Below are positions 1-8,675 of a stretch of DNA of 47,516 nucleotides, in pieces. A program made the translations under genes and the position numbers. The first letter of the stretch is position 1. Every line of letters begins with the position of its first letter. The notes beneath the pieces were generated by a model, which worked only from the letters and a program-made list of their open reading frames with translations, searched no databases and was not told the origin of the DNA. The stretch is from Candidatus Gastranaerophilales bacterium (lineage in GTDB: Bacteria > Cyanobacteriota > Vampirovibrionia > Gastranaerophilales > Gastranaerophilaceae): NCBI GenBank assembly GCA_944324485.1, contig CALUWM010000014.1, positions 1-47,516 of the forward strand, written 5' to 3'.

Positions 1-77
1 ACGTTTAAATGATGTCCGCCTTTTTCAACATAACCATCTAAAAGATTAATTAGGTTTTCTTCTTGTTGTGTTGTCAT
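1..77 (-). CDS. grcA: Stand-alone glycyl-radical domain of pyruvate formate-lyase (5' part only)
   Basis: Only the first 25 codons are in the window; the gene runs off the left edge. The peptide starts MTTQQEENLINLLDGY and continues VEKGGHHLN, which matches the stretch just before the glycyl-radical loop of pyruvate formate-lyase and of GrcA/YfiD-type spare-part proteins. In the family, this domain carries the glycine that the PFL-activating enzyme converts to a radical. The ATG at 77 has an AAGGAA ribosome site a few bases upstream. It lies just downstream of the PFL body gene, on the same strand and 68 bases away, with a hairpin between. Because that PFL body has no glycyl-radical region of its own, this protein probably completes the enzyme rather than repairing a damaged one (inference). 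The RVSGYAV-like radical loop should lie outside the window and is not seen. Confidence 0.8.
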   Translation of the reverse strand, partial: MTTQQEENLINLLDGYVEKGGHHLN

Positions 78-112
78 TTTTATATTCCTTTTCTTTTATT
101 TAAACCAAAAAA

Positions 113-137
113 GAGGGTGAAACAGGATTTCACCCCT
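113..137 (-). terminator. Hairpin with U-run between PFL body and glycyl-radical domain genes
   Basis: A perfect 8-bp stem (GGGTGAAA at 115-122 pairs with TTTCACCC at 128-135) with a 5-nt loop. On the minus strand it is followed by TCTTTTTT, the form of an intrinsic terminator. It sits after the stop of the PFL body gene and before the next start codon, so it may end part of the transcripts and set the ratio of the two proteins. The opposite strand also has a T-rich flank. Confidence 0.7.
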
Positions 138-145
138 TTATTTTA

Positions 146-2191
146 TTATTGAACACTACCGCTGCAACATCCGCAATCAAGCTCAATATTTAAATCTCCC
201 ATAAATACATCGTCTTTACCTAAAGCATTAGGAATGATTGAGAATGTATTTGAGATACCGTCTTGAGCGTCATTAAACGGAAGTTTTGCAACTGAAGCCA
301 AAGATGCAACAGCACCATTGCTATCACGTCCGTGCATTGGGTTAGCACCCGGTGCCAAAGGAACACCTGCTTTTCTTCCGTCCGGAGTGTTACCTGTCTT
401 TTTACCATAAACAACATTAGATGTAATTGTTAAAATTGACATAGTAGGAATAGAATTTCTATATGTATAGTGTTTTCTAATCATAGCCATGAATTTTTTA
501 ACGATATCTACTGCAAATTGATCAGCTCTATCATCGTTGTTACCATATTTTGGATAATCACCTTCAACTTCATAATCAACAACTAAACCATTTTCATCAC
601 GAATTGTTTTAACTTTAGCGTATTTAATAGCTGAAAGTGAATCAGCAACAACTGATAAACCAGCGATACCTGTTGCAAAATAACGTTTTACATCTCTGTC
701 ATGAAGAGCCATTTGAGATCTTTCATAACAATATTTATCGTGCATGTAATGAATTACATTTAATGTATTAACATAAAGACCTGCAAGCCATTCCATCATA
801 TCTTCATATCTTTCCATTACTTCATCAATATTTAAATATTCAGATGTAATAGGACGATATTTTGGACCGATTTGTTCTTTTAATCTTTCATCTACACCGC
901 CATTAATTGCATACAATAAGCATTTTGCAAGGTTAGCACGAGCACCAAAGAATTGCATTTCTTTACCTACAACCATTGATGAAACACAACATGCAATAGC
1001 ATAATCATCGCCGTGAGTTACTCTCATCATATCATCGTTTTCATATTGAATTGATGAAGTTTTAATTGAAATATGAGCCGCATATTGTTTAAAGTTATGA
1101 GGTAATCTTTTTGACCAAAGAACTGTTAAGTTTGGTTCTGGAGCAGTTCCTAAATTTTCTAGTGTATGAAGATATCTAAATGAGTTTTTAGTAACCATAT
1201 GGCGACCATCAACTCCAACACCGCCAATTGATTCAGTAACCCAAGTAGGATCGCCTGAGAATAATGAATTATATTCAGGAGTTCTTGCAAATTTAACAAG
1301 TCTTAGCTTCATAATGAAATGGTCAATCATTTCTTGAGCTTGTTCTTCGGTTATAACTCCATTTTGCAAATCATGTTCAATATAAATATCAAGGAAAGTT
1401 GAAGTTCTTCCGATTGACATTGCAGCACCATTTTGTTCTTTTACTGCTGATAAATAACCAAAATATAGCCATTGGATAGCTTCTTTAGCACTTTGAGCAG
1501 GTTTAGAAATATCATAGCCATATATTGCACCTAGCTGTTTCATTTCTTCAAGTGCTCTGATTTGTTCCATGATCTCTTCTTTTAATTGGATTTTTTCAGG
1601 AGTCATTTCGCCATCTAGTGAAGCGTGTTGCTCTTTTTTATCCTCAATTAATCTATCAATACCATAAAGTGCTACACGTCTGTAATCACCAATAATACGA
1701 CCACGCCCGTAAGCATCAGGAAGTCCTGTTAAAATTGCAGCGTGACGAGCTTTTCTCATTTCAGGAGTATAAGCATCAAAAACACCTTGGTTATGGGTTT
1801 TTCTGTATTTTGTAAAAATTTCTGAAACTTCAGGATCAACTTCATAACCATAAGATTTGCAAGAAGTTTCAGCCATTCTGATACCACCAAAAGGTTGAAG
1901 TGAACGTTTTAAAGGTTTATCTGTTTGAAGACCGACAATTGTTTCAAGGTCCTTATCTATATATCCTGCACCATGAGAAACGATTGTAGATACAACTTTT
2001 GTATCCATATCTAAAACGCCGCCATTATCTCTTTCTTGTTTAAATAGATCACAGCATTTTTCCCATAGTTTTGTTGTAGCTTCTGTTGGTCCGGCCAAAA
2101 AGCTGGAATCACCATCATATGGCGTATAGTTCTTTTGAATAAAATCACGAACATTAATCTCCGTTTGCCATTTACCAGGTTTAAAATTCAT
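146..2191 (-). CDS. pflB: Pyruvate formate-lyase body lacking the glycyl-radical domain
   Basis: Formate C-acetyltransferase converts pyruvate and CoA to acetyl-CoA and formate in anaerobic fermentation. The 681-residue protein has the family's PFL barrel, including the catalytic cysteine pair C401-C402 (YAIACCVSS) and the late segment ending [12 protein letters not shown]. Family members are about 740-760 residues and end with a glycyl-radical domain (RVSGY-type loop). Here the chain stops after a Cys-rich tail, CGCCSGSVQ, and the missing domain is a separate gene downstream. The ATG at 2191 has a strong GAAGGAGAA ribosome site and an extended -10 promoter (TGATATAAT) upstream. The activating enzyme is not in the window. 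A frameshift is unlikely, because the downstream piece has its own start, ribosome site and a hairpin before it. The family call is firm; the split is read directly from the sequence. Confidence 0.95.
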   Translation of the reverse strand: MNFKPGKWQTEINVRDFIQKNYTPYDGDSSFLAGPTEATTKLWEKCCDLFKQERDNGGVLDMDTKVVSTIVSHGAGYIDKDLETIVGLQTDKPLKRSLQPFGGIRMAETSCKSYGYEVDPEVSEIFTKYRKTHNQGVFDAYTPEMRKARHAAILTGLPDAYGRGRIIGDYRRVALYGIDRLIEDKKEQHASLDGEMTPEKIQLKEEIMEQIRALEEMKQLGAIYGYDISKPAQSAKEAIQWLYFGYLSAVKEQNGAAMSIGRTSTFLDIYIEHDLQNGVITEEQAQEMIDHFIMKLRLVKFARTPEYNSLFSGDPTWVTESIGGVGVDGRHMVTKNSFRYLHTLENLGTAPEPNLTVLWSKRLPHNFKQYAAHISIKTSSIQYENDDMMRVTHGDDYAIACCVSSMVVGKEMQFFGARANLAKCLLYAINGGVDERLKEQIGPKYRPITSEYLNIDEVMERYEDMMEWLAGLYVNTLNVIHYMHDKYCYERSQMALHDRDVKRYFATGIAGLSVVADSLSAIKYAKVKTIRDENGLVVDYEVEGDYPKYGNNDDRADQFAVDIVKKFMAMIRKHYTYRNSIPTMSILTITSNVVYGKKTGNTPDGRKAGVPLAPGANPMHGRDSNGAVASLASVAKLPFNDAQDGISNTFSIIPNALGKDDVFMGDLNIELDCGCCSGSVQ

Positions 2192-2226
2192 TATTTTCTC
2201 CTTCTTTAACTTTCACTTTACTAAAA

Positions 2227-2235
2227 ATTATATCA
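2227..2235 (-). promoter_or_regulatory. Extended -10 promoter of pflB
   Basis: On the minus strand the sequence reads TGATATAAT, an extended -10 element, about 36 bases before the pflB ATG. That leaves room for a leader of about 29 nt carrying the GGAG ribosome site. No convincing -35 box is seen. The 29-bp repeat at 2262-2290 lies just upstream. Confidence 0.55.
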
Positions 2236-2261
2236 CAAAAATTTTATGTAAAGTTTTATAA

Positions 2262-2290
2262 AAAATCTTTATTTAATCTTTATAAATTAA
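2262..2290. repeat. 29-bp repeat, copy 1, between pflB and the tolC-like gene
   Basis: The sequence from AAAATCTTTA to TATAAATTAA is repeated exactly at 3608-3636. Inside each copy the 9-mer AATCTTTAT occurs twice, 11 bp apart (2264 and 2275). One-turn direct repeats like this are typical of binding sites for OmpR/PhoB-type response regulators. This copy ends 49 bp before the tolC-like ATG and also lies upstream of the divergent pflB promoter, so it could serve both genes. Confidence 0.6.
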
Positions 2291-2328
2291 TCATTTTTCT
2301 TGTAATAATCAAACTACAATGCTAGCAT

Positions 2329-2334
2329 TATAAT
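2329..2334 (+). promoter_or_regulatory. -10 box directly upstream of the tolC-like start
   Basis: TATAAT ends 5 nt before the ATG at 2340 and no ribosome-binding site is present. A start of transcription 6-7 nt after this box would fall on the start codon. The -35 region is weak. Confidence 0.45.
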
Positions 2335-2339
2335 TTGTT

Positions 2340-3605
2340 ATGAAAAAAATACTTTTTTTAATTTTAATAAGTTGTTTTATTCAAACTGCAAATGCTGAAA
2401 TTATTAAAATTTCAGCCCAAGAAGCTGTTGATATTGCTTTAAATAATAATCTTGAACTTAAATCAAAGAAAAAAGATATTGAAATTAAATATCAAGAAAT
2501 AAAAATTGCAAACGAACTTAAGAATCCGCAATTTCAATCAAATTTTTTAATGGGAAAAGTTACAAGAGGTAATTCAAGCCAATTCGGGGGCTTTTTACCT
2601 ATTGAACTTTTTAAGAGAAAACCAAGAAAAGACCTAACTATTGCAGAACTAAATAAATCCCAAGAAGAAATATCAGCATTTGAACATCAATTAAAAATCA
2701 AAGTTATGAAAGCATATTTTGACGTTTTATATGCAAAATCTATCTTAAAAGTATACCAAGACAGAGAAAAACTCTTCAATCAAATGCAAAATATATCAAA
2801 AACTAAAACCAAAAATAAAAATTATGAAGCCGAACTTTTACAATCAGACATTAAACACAAAAAACAACTTGTTTTTATTAACGGAGCCAAATCTAACCTA
2901 CTTATGGCACAATTTAATTTAAATGATGTCTTAAACTTAAAAGATGATTCAAAAATGTATGACACCATTGAAAATAGTCTTTTTGATGAAAACTTGGACA
3001 TTTTAAATATAACTGTCCCCAAATATGAAACAATCGAAGAAAAAGCTTTAAAATACAGCCATACTTTAAAAATTGCTGATAGCGAAATTGATATAGCTAA
3101 TAAAGATTTAATCATCCAACAACATAAAGTAATTCCTGATATAGCATTAGCCGGCGGGACTGCGTATCAAACAGCGCATCAAACAAAGGGAGAAGCCCTC
3201 CCCGGCGCATTTGTAGGAGCATACGTAGATATACCTATCTTAAACCAATACAAACCTGATATAAACAAAGCAAAGGAAGTTATAGAAAAAACAAAAATAA
3301 ATAAAGAATCCTATGAATGTCACTTAAAAATAGCACTAAAAAAAGACTACAATGAATTTAAATACGCACAAGACAATCTAAAACACTACAAAATAATATT
3401 AAAAGACGCATATGGAATGGTAAAATTATATGAAAATAAATATAAAAAAGGGGAAACAAGCCTTTTAAGCGTTATTCAAATTGAAAATGAATATAAAAAC
3501 ACAGTAGGCGATTATTTAAGTGTAATGAAGCTCTTTTTCACTTCCTATCTTGACTTAATGGAAAATATAGGACACGATATTTTGCTTGATGATAACGCAT
3601 TATAA
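2340..3605 (+). CDS. TolC-family outer-membrane efflux protein
   Basis: The 421-residue protein has a signal peptide (MKKILFLILISCFIQTANA, cleavage before EII). It is followed by two long alpha-helical hairpin halves rich in Lys, Glu and Asn with heptad-like spacing, as in outer-membrane factors. Family members form a trimeric outer-membrane channel with a periplasmic tunnel, working with an inner-membrane pump and an adaptor. No adaptor or pump gene is adjacent, so the substrate is unknown and the partners must be encoded elsewhere. At 421 residues it is near the short end for TolC/CusC-like proteins. The start has no Shine-Dalgarno; TATAAT ends only 5 nt before the ATG, suggesting a leaderless mRNA. 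Copies of a 29-bp repeat flank the gene on both sides. Confidence 0.82.
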   Translation: MKKILFLILISCFIQTANAEIIKISAQEAVDIALNNNLELKSKKKDIEIKYQEIKIANELKNPQFQSNFLMGKVTRGNSSQFGGFLPIELFKRKPRKDLTIAELNKSQEEISAFEHQLKIKVMKAYFDVLYAKSILKVYQDREKLFNQMQNISKTKTKNKNYEAELLQSDIKHKKQLVFINGAKSNLLMAQFNLNDVLNLKDDSKMYDTIENSLFDENLDILNITVPKYETIEEKALKYSHTLKIADSEIDIANKDLIIQQHKVIPDIALAGGTAYQTAHQTKGEALPGAFVGAYVDIPILNQYKPDINKAKEVIEKTKINKESYECHLKIALKKDYNEFKYAQDNLKHYKIILKDAYGMVKLYENKYKKGETSLLSVIQIENEYKNTVGDYLSVMKLFFTSYLDLMENIGHDILLDDNAL

Positions 3606-3607
3606 TT

Positions 3608-3636
3608 AAAATCTTTATTTAATCTTTATAAATTAA
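3608..3636. repeat. 29-bp repeat, copy 2, upstream of the DegT aminotransferase
   Basis: An exact copy of the repeat at 2262-2290, in the same orientation, ending 53 bp before the next gene's ATG. The near-equal distance of both copies from a downstream start supports a regulatory role. It carries the same 11-bp-spaced AATCTTTAT pair. Confidence 0.6.
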
Positions 3637-3689
3637 ATAATAAAATCGTGCTAATATAAAATAATCAGGGAAAAGATGAGGAGAAAAAT

Positions 3690-4817
3690 ATGAAAATTCC
3701 TATTATTAATTCAAAAAGACAGTATGAAACAATAGCACAAAAAGCGGAAGCTGCCGTTCTTGATGTTATGAGAAGCGGTTCTTATATTCTTGGTGCTAAC
3801 AATAAAGAATTTGAAAAAGAAATGTGTGAATACCTCGATGTTAAACACGCAGTAACTCTAAATTCAGGAACAGATGCACTTCATTTAGCACTGCGCGCTC
3901 TTGATATAGGCGAAGGCGATGAAGTTATTTCAACAGCTTTTACTTTTGTTGCAACATCAGAATCAATCGGAATAGTTGGAGCTAAGCCTGTCTTTGTTGA
4001 TATTGACCCTGACACATTTAATATTGACGCATCAAAAATTGAAGCAGCAATTACACCAAAAACCAAAGCAATAATCCCTGTTCATTTATATGGTCAACCA
4101 TGTGATATGGATATAATTACAGATATTGCAAAACGTCATAATCTTTTTGTAATCGAAGATGCTTGCCAAGCAATAGGTGCGGAATACAAAGGTAAAAAAG
4201 TTGGTACAATAGGTGATATAGGATGTTTTAGCTTCTATCCTACCAAAAATCTTGGCACAATGGGTGATGGCGGACTTCTTACAACAAATTCTCAATACTT
4301 GAAAGATAGAGTTATAGCTCTCAGAAACCATGGCGGTGCTATTCGTTATCACCACGATGAAATTGGAGTAAATTCAAGACTTGATGAAATCCAAGCAGCG
4401 ATATTAAGAGTAAAATTACCATATATAGACTCTTGGAACAAAGCAAGAAGAGAACATGCCGCATACTACAATGAATTATTCTCAAAATGCGATCTAATAG
4501 AAACACCAAAAGAACTTGATAATACTTATTGCGTATATCATCAATACACTGTCAAAGTTCCAAATCGCGATAAAGTTCATCAAATGCTTGCAGACAAAGG
4601 AATAGGAGCTATGATATATTATCCAATTCCTCTACATTTACAAAAAGTACATGCTAAATATAACTTCAAAGAAGGCATGCTACCTATAACCGAAAAAAAT
4701 ACAAAACTTGTTCTTTCACTTCCAATGTTTGCAGAAATAACAAAGGAAGAACAGGAAGAAGTAGCTAAAACGCTAATTGAATGTGTTAAAGAAGTAAATT
4801 CAACAGTTAGTGTGTAA
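3690..4817 (+). CDS. DegT/DnrJ/EryC1-family sugar aminotransferase
   Basis: A 375-residue PLP-dependent fold type I aminotransferase. Visible signatures are [11 protein letters not shown] near residue 60 (cofactor phosphate region), the [14 protein letters not shown] stretch with D157, and SFYPTKNLG with K186 as the likely PLP lysine. Enzymes of this family transaminate keto-sugar nucleotides for lipopolysaccharide, glycan or antibiotic sugars. The exact sugar cannot be told from sequence, and no sugar-nucleotide partner gene is adjacent. The ATG has a strong GAGGAG ribosome site (GATGAGGAGAAAAATATG). It is expressed separately from the preceding gene, with the 29-bp repeat in the 84-bp gap, and is followed by a strong terminator. 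Confidence 0.88.
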   Translation: MKIPIINSKRQYETIAQKAEAAVLDVMRSGSYILGANNKEFEKEMCEYLDVKHAVTLNSGTDALHLALRALDIGEGDEVISTAFTFVATSESIGIVGAKPVFVDIDPDTFNIDASKIEAAITPKTKAIIPVHLYGQPCDMDIITDIAKRHNLFVIEDACQAIGAEYKGKKVGTIGDIGCFSFYPTKNLGTMGDGGLLTTNSQYLKDRVIALRNHGGAIRYHHDEIGVNSRLDEIQAAILRVKLPYIDSWNKARREHAAYYNELFSKCDLIETPKELDNTYCVYHQYTVKVPNRDKVHQMLADKGIGAMIYYPIPLHLQKVHAKYNFKEGMLPITEKNTKLVLSLPMFAEITKEEQEEVAKTLIECVKEVNSTVSV

Positions 4818-4830
4818 AAAATACATAATA

Positions 4831-4862
4831 AAAAACACTCCCTGAATTCAGGGAGTGTTTTT
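4831..4862. terminator. Bidirectional terminator between the DegT gene and the thioredoxin gene
   Basis: A perfect 32-bp palindrome centred on GAATTC (ACACTCCCTGAATTCAGGGA in its core) with A-runs on one side and T-runs on the other. It serves both converging genes. Confidence 0.9.
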
Positions 4863-4878
4863 TATTAGATAAAATCTA

Positions 4879-5391
4879 TTATTTAATTGCATCGAGTGCA
4901 TTATTTTTAATCACTTCAACGCTATCATCATTAAAGAATGTATTATTATCAAGATGAATTCTCTTACCATCTTTAGTTACAACAAAAACAGTAGGGAAAC
5001 CTTGAACTTCATATTCTTCAACATATTTAGCATTTTTTTGATCTTCGCAATTAACATACGCTACTGCAAAATTATCTTTAATTTTTTTGTCTTTTGTAAC
5101 TTTATCAAAAGTTTTAATAAATCTTTGACAGAAACCACACCAATCAGTATAGAAAAATACAATCATTGGTTTCTTTGTTGCAATAGCTTTATCAAGACTT
5201 CTGCCTTTATCGTATTGTTTTGAAATAACAACAGCTTTAGGTTCCGAAGGAACAGCGCCGCCTTTAAAAGAAATAAGCGATAAAATTAACGAAGAAATTG
5301 AAAACAAAAGTGAAATTATAACCAATACAACAAGCAAGGTAAACTTACATTTTTTTTCAACTTTTTCTTCAACTTGATTTTCTTGTGACAT
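4879..5391 (-). CDS. Membrane-anchored thioredoxin-like protein
   Basis: The chosen start at 5391 gives 170 residues and has AAGGAG six bases upstream; a longer frame to 5418 lacks such a site. Residues about 17-42 form one transmembrane anchor, leaving a short charged cytoplasmic tail. The rest is a thioredoxin fold outside the membrane, with active site WCGFC (C85, C88) and a GFPTVF segment supplying the cis-proline. The CGFC pair is unlike the CGPC of general thioredoxin and closer to DsbD-C-terminal or TlpA-like reductants. It probably reduces or relays disulfides in the periplasm (inference). It stands alone, convergent with the preceding aminotransferase gene. Confidence 0.82.
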   Translation of the reverse strand: MSQENQVEEKVEKKCKFTLLVVLVIISLLFSISSLILSLISFKGGAVPSEPKAVVISKQYDKGRSLDKAIATKKPMIVFFYTDWCGFCQRFIKTFDKVTKDKKIKDNFAVAYVNCEDQKNAKYVEEYEVQGFPTVFVVTKDGKRIHLDNNTFFNDDSVEVIKNNALDAIK

Positions 5392-5460
5392 ATAAAACTC
5401 CTTAAAATAAAATAACAATTTACCTATATCATAAAATTTAATTTTTTGAAAGACTTTTAT

Positions 5461-6720
5461 CTACAAATTCTTTCCGCAACATTTTTTATATTTTAAACCC
5501 GAACCGCATGGGCATAAATCATTTCTCCCGACTTGTGAATTCTGTTTATCTTCTTTTTTTTCTTCAATTCCTAACATAGCAGAAAACAATTCCGAATTAA
5601 AAAGAACAACAACCGGAGAATATACACCTGAATCTATATATGCAGCTTTTGTATTAAACAATAACTCTTCAAGGTTATCAAATTTTGTATTCAAAGCTTC
5701 ATTAACTACATCAAAAAATTTTTCGTATTTTTCACATGCGTATTTTATAATGCTCGGCGGAATTTTATCACTTGTTAAAAACTCTCTCACGCATTCATTT
5801 TTACCCTCAACCTCTTCTTCAAAACACTTAAAAAAAGTTTTCAAAAAAGGAACTATATATAAACCTCTTTTTTTATCCATCCATAAAGCAACATCATAGA
5901 TTTCTTTGTGCGAAGCAAAACCACCAACTGCATTTTGCATAAAAGTATCGTCATCACAATTAAATTCATCGATTTTCATATACTTATATTGTTTAACATC
6001 TTCAATTAATTGACTATATTCTTCCTTTTTTCCTGTTAAACGGTATGTATTAAAAAATTCAATCAAATTATCAACTTTTTTATTTGTTGTTATAACAAAT
6101 TCTGATGAAAAACATTCACTAAATTTTTCCCTAAAATCCTCTACGCTTTTTTCAAGCTCAAGTTTCTTTTTGTCATTTTTATAGTATGCAGTTTTAGGAT
6201 TTTGAAGCATATATTTTATTGCTGTTGATGTAGCTTTATATACATCAAACTCAGAAATAACATCGTAAATTTCAAGAATATATTGAACATTGTTTAATTC
6301 TATTATTCTGGCTTGTATATAATCAAATTTACCAATTTGTTTTAAATGGTTCATTTTAACCATTGGTATAATTGTTAAATCAACATTAGAAGTTAAACAA
6401 GTAACATCAAAAGCATTAGATAAAATCTTATTAACCTTAAAAACAGAGCAAAAAGAATTCAAAAGGGCATCAATAACTTCATCATAGGTCTTATTGTTTC
6501 TTCTATAATATTCTAAAACCCTAAGGCCGCTTTGCATCTTCATATCCAAAACATATTGGATTATTACATTATTAAATTCTTTTTCAGATTCTATCTCAAT
6601 ACCATTTATTTCAAGATATTGCTGAAAATCATCAGCCAAGACTTTATCATTAGCAACAAAATCCAAAATACTTTCCATTGTTTTGCTAATTATGTTTAAT
6701 GTATCAATAACTCCTGCCAT
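5461..6720 (-). CDS. SEC-C motif protein of unknown function
   Basis: A 419-residue soluble protein. Only the C-terminus is recognisable: RNDLCPCGSGLKYKKCC is a SEC-C zinc-binding motif (CxC...CC), as at the end of SecA and in many uncharacterised proteins. The rest is mainly helical and I do not recognise it. It is the last gene of the tatD/85-aa/tlyA run; its ATG overlaps the tlyA stop by one base (TAATG), so translation is probably coupled. It is not SecA: the length is far shorter and no ATPase motifs are seen. Confidence 0.7.
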   Translation of the reverse strand: MAGVIDTLNIISKTMESILDFVANDKVLADDFQQYLEINGIEIESEKEFNNVIIQYVLDMKMQSGLRVLEYYRRNNKTYDEVIDALLNSFCSVFKVNKILSNAFDVTCLTSNVDLTIIPMVKMNHLKQIGKFDYIQARIIELNNVQYILEIYDVISEFDVYKATSTAIKYMLQNPKTAYYKNDKKKLELEKSVEDFREKFSECFSSEFVITTNKKVDNLIEFFNTYRLTGKKEEYSQLIEDVKQYKYMKIDEFNCDDDTFMQNAVGGFASHKEIYDVALWMDKKRGLYIVPFLKTFFKCFEEEVEGKNECVREFLTSDKIPPSIIKYACEKYEKFFDVVNEALNTKFDNLEELLFNTKAAYIDSGVYSPVVVLFNSELFSAMLGIEEKKEDKQNSQVGRNDLCPCGSGLKYKKCCGKNL

Positions 6721-7502
6721 TAATTTCCCCTCTTTAAATAGATTAAATATTCTATATTTTTACTTTTTGCACCTTGAATAGGGCTTTCTGTTAACCCTAA
6801 GGTTAAAAAACCAATATTTTCACAATATTCTTTTATGTCTTTAACTATTTTCATTCTTGTTTTTTCATCTTTTACAACCCCGCCTTTATCAATTTCATCT
6901 TTTCCAGCTTCAAATTGAGGTTTAATTAAAAGAACACACTCGGAATTTTTTGCAATTAACTTTTCACAATTTTCCAAAACTTTTTTTATTGATATAAAAG
7001 ATAAATCCATACTCATAAAAGTAGGTAGATTTTTATCATCAAGTTCATCTGTTCCGTATACATCTTTAAAAGAACAGTTTTTTACGTTTATTTTTTCAAT
7101 AGATTTAATTCTTTTATCATTTCTTAATTTCCACGCCAACTGATTGTACCCGCAATCAAGAGCATATACAAATTTAGCGCCATTTTGCAACATGCAATCA
7201 CAAAACCCGCCTGTTGAAGCTCCCATATCAATACAAATTCTACCCTCTAAATTAATGTTAAATTCTTTTATTGCATGAGCCAACTTCAATCCACCTCTTG
7301 AGACATATGGAATTGAATCTATTTCAATATTTGCAGGTTTTTCAGGATTAAACAAAATGTCTTCATCAAACATTGTGCCAGATTTTGTTACAATTTCACC
7401 ATTTATTTTAACATTATGTGCCAAAATATTAGCACTGGCAGCACTTTTTGTTTCAAAAAAACCGTGTTCAAAAAGTATTAAATCTAATCTTTTCTTTGTC
7501 AT
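6720..7502 (-). CDS. tlyA: TlyA-family rRNA 2'-O-methyltransferase
   Basis: A 260-residue protein with an S4 RNA-binding domain in residues 1-60 (MTKKRLDLILFEHGF, VKINGEIV) followed by an FtsJ-like SAM methyltransferase. The SAM site is IDMGASTGGF at 91-100, and FMSMDLSFISIKKV and LLIKPQFEAGKDE follow, as in TlyA. Known members methylate riboses in 16S and 23S rRNA; the name haemolysin is historical. It sits in an operon with tatD and an 85-aa protein upstream and the SEC-C gene downstream, separated by 5 and -1 bases. Confidence 0.92.
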   Translation of the reverse strand: MTKKRLDLILFEHGFFETKSAASANILAHNVKINGEIVTKSGTMFDEDILFNPEKPANIEIDSIPYVSRGGLKLAHAIKEFNINLEGRICIDMGASTGGFCDCMLQNGAKFVYALDCGYNQLAWKLRNDKRIKSIEKINVKNCSFKDVYGTDELDDKNLPTFMSMDLSFISIKKVLENCEKLIAKNSECVLLIKPQFEAGKDEIDKGGVVKDEKTRMKIVKDIKEYCENIGFLTLGLTESPIQGAKSKNIEYLIYLKRGN

Positions 7503-7507
7503 TTTAA

Positions 7508-7765
7508 CTATTCTTGAGAAAGATACCTTTCCTCTTGAAGGGCAACTCCTACTATATTACTGGATAATAAAGATGCTTTTTTGATTGGTCCGTTTGGTTC
7601 AAATTCAACCATTTTTACTTCTGTTGAATTAATTAAAGTTTTTAAATCCTCATAAACTTTTTGCGCATTATCAAAATATAAAACCATAGGATTACTTACA
7701 TCGCGACAAAAAACTAAAACTGCCATTCTTGTCTTGATTGTTCCTTGAATTTGTTGTTGAGACAT
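7508..7765 (-). CDS. Conserved small hypothetical protein (85 aa)
   Basis: I do not recognise the family. The 85-residue soluble protein reads like a compact alpha/beta domain (TRMAVLVFCRDVSNPMVLYF, then VYEDLKTLI, then VKMVEFEP). It has no signal peptide or membrane segment. The ATG follows directly on the tatD stop (TAAATG), with a very strong GAGGAGG ribosome site inside the end of tatD, and tlyA starts 5 bases after it. Tight packing between tatD and tlyA argues for a real, highly translated protein. Confidence 0.75.
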   Translation of the reverse strand: MSQQQIQGTIKTRMAVLVFCRDVSNPMVLYFDNAQKVYEDLKTLINSTEVKMVEFEPNGPIKKASLLSSNIVGVALQEERYLSQE

Positions 7766-8524
7766 TTATACCTCCTCTAAATTAAAAAATTCTCTTGCAT
7801 TTTTTGCTGTCTGCGTTACAACACTATCATAAGGTATATTTTTAATTTTAGCAATTTCTTTCGCAACAAAGCCGATATACTTAGGTGAATTTTCCTCTCC
7901 TCTAAATGGATGCGGGGCAAGATAAGGACAATCTGTCTCAAGCATCAAATCCGATAAATCGACATTATACGCTACTTCCTTAATTGTTTTTGCATTTTTA
8001 AAAGTAACAACTCCGCCAAGTGCAATTTTATAACCCAATTTAGTACATTCCAGCATAAATTCAGATGAACCCGAAAAACAATGCAGAAGAACTTTTTCTA
8101 CTTTTTCAGATTTCAAAATCTCAAGCGTATCAAAATGAGCATCCCTATCATGAACTACAATAGGTAAGTTCAACATTTTTGCTATTTCTATTTGATTAAT
8201 AAAACAATGTTTTTGAATATCTTTATTTTCTTTTGTATAATGGTAATCTAAACCGATTTCGCCAATTCCAACAACTTTTTTATCATTAGCAAGACTTATA
8301 ATTTTTCTTGCTGTTTCATCATTAAATTTTTCACAGTCTTCAGGATGAACTCCTAAAAGAGCATAAACTTTATCATATTTATGACAAATCTCAAGAATAT
8401 TTGTAAAATCATCTTCTGATGCAGAAGGTATTATTATTTCACCCACTCCGGCTTTTCTCGCTTCAATTATACCTTCATCAGGATTCTTTAACATATTTAT
8501 ATGTGCATGAGTATCTATAAGCAT
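7766..8524 (-). CDS. tatD: TatD-family metal-dependent DNase
   Basis: A 252-residue TIM-barrel amidohydrolase-type nuclease. It starts MLIDTHAHIN (metal ligands H6, H8), with GIGEIGLDYH, VVHDRDAH, HCFSGS and ETDCPYLAPHPFRG following in the family order. TatD proteins are 3'-5' exonucleases with proposed roles in repair or turnover. First gene of a four-gene operon. A promoter (TTGTCA, 17 bp, TATAAA) lies about 55 bases upstream on the minus strand. The start has no clear Shine-Dalgarno. Confidence 0.93.
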   Translation of the reverse strand: MLIDTHAHINMLKNPDEGIIEARKAGVGEIIIPSASEDDFTNILEICHKYDKVYALLGVHPEDCEKFNDETARKIISLANDKKVVGIGEIGLDYHYTKENKDIQKHCFINQIEIAKMLNLPIVVHDRDAHFDTLEILKSEKVEKVLLHCFSGSSEFMLECTKLGYKIALGGVVTFKNAKTIKEVAYNVDLSDLMLETDCPYLAPHPFRGEENSPKYIGFVAKEIAKIKNIPYDSVVTQTAKNAREFFNLEEV

Positions 8525-8578
8525 AATATAAGTTTAACAAAAAAATTTCTTTAAAGAAGTAAATAATATCTTTACAAA

Positions 8579-8607
8579 TTTATAAAAAATCAATTAATAC
8601 TTGACAA
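8579..8607 (-). promoter_or_regulatory. Promoter of the tatD operon
   Basis: On the minus strand TTGTCA (8607-8602) is followed, after exactly 17 nt, by TATAAA (8584-8579). This gives a leader of about 50 nt before the tatD ATG at 8524. Confidence 0.65.
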
Positions 8608-8647
8608 TTCAATTTATATGTAAACTAACAATTTATTTTATATAAAT

Positions 8648-8675
8648 AATTCAGGTCCCAGTCGGGACCCGAATT
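8648..8675 (-). terminator. Terminator of the 59-aa gene
   Basis: The inverted repeat is AATTC, GGTCCC, loop AGTC, GGGACC, GAATT, with one unpaired base on each side of the GC-rich core. It directly abuts the stop codon of the 59-aa gene. The following T-tract on the minus strand is weak, so it may also be an mRNA-stabilising hairpin. Confidence 0.6.
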
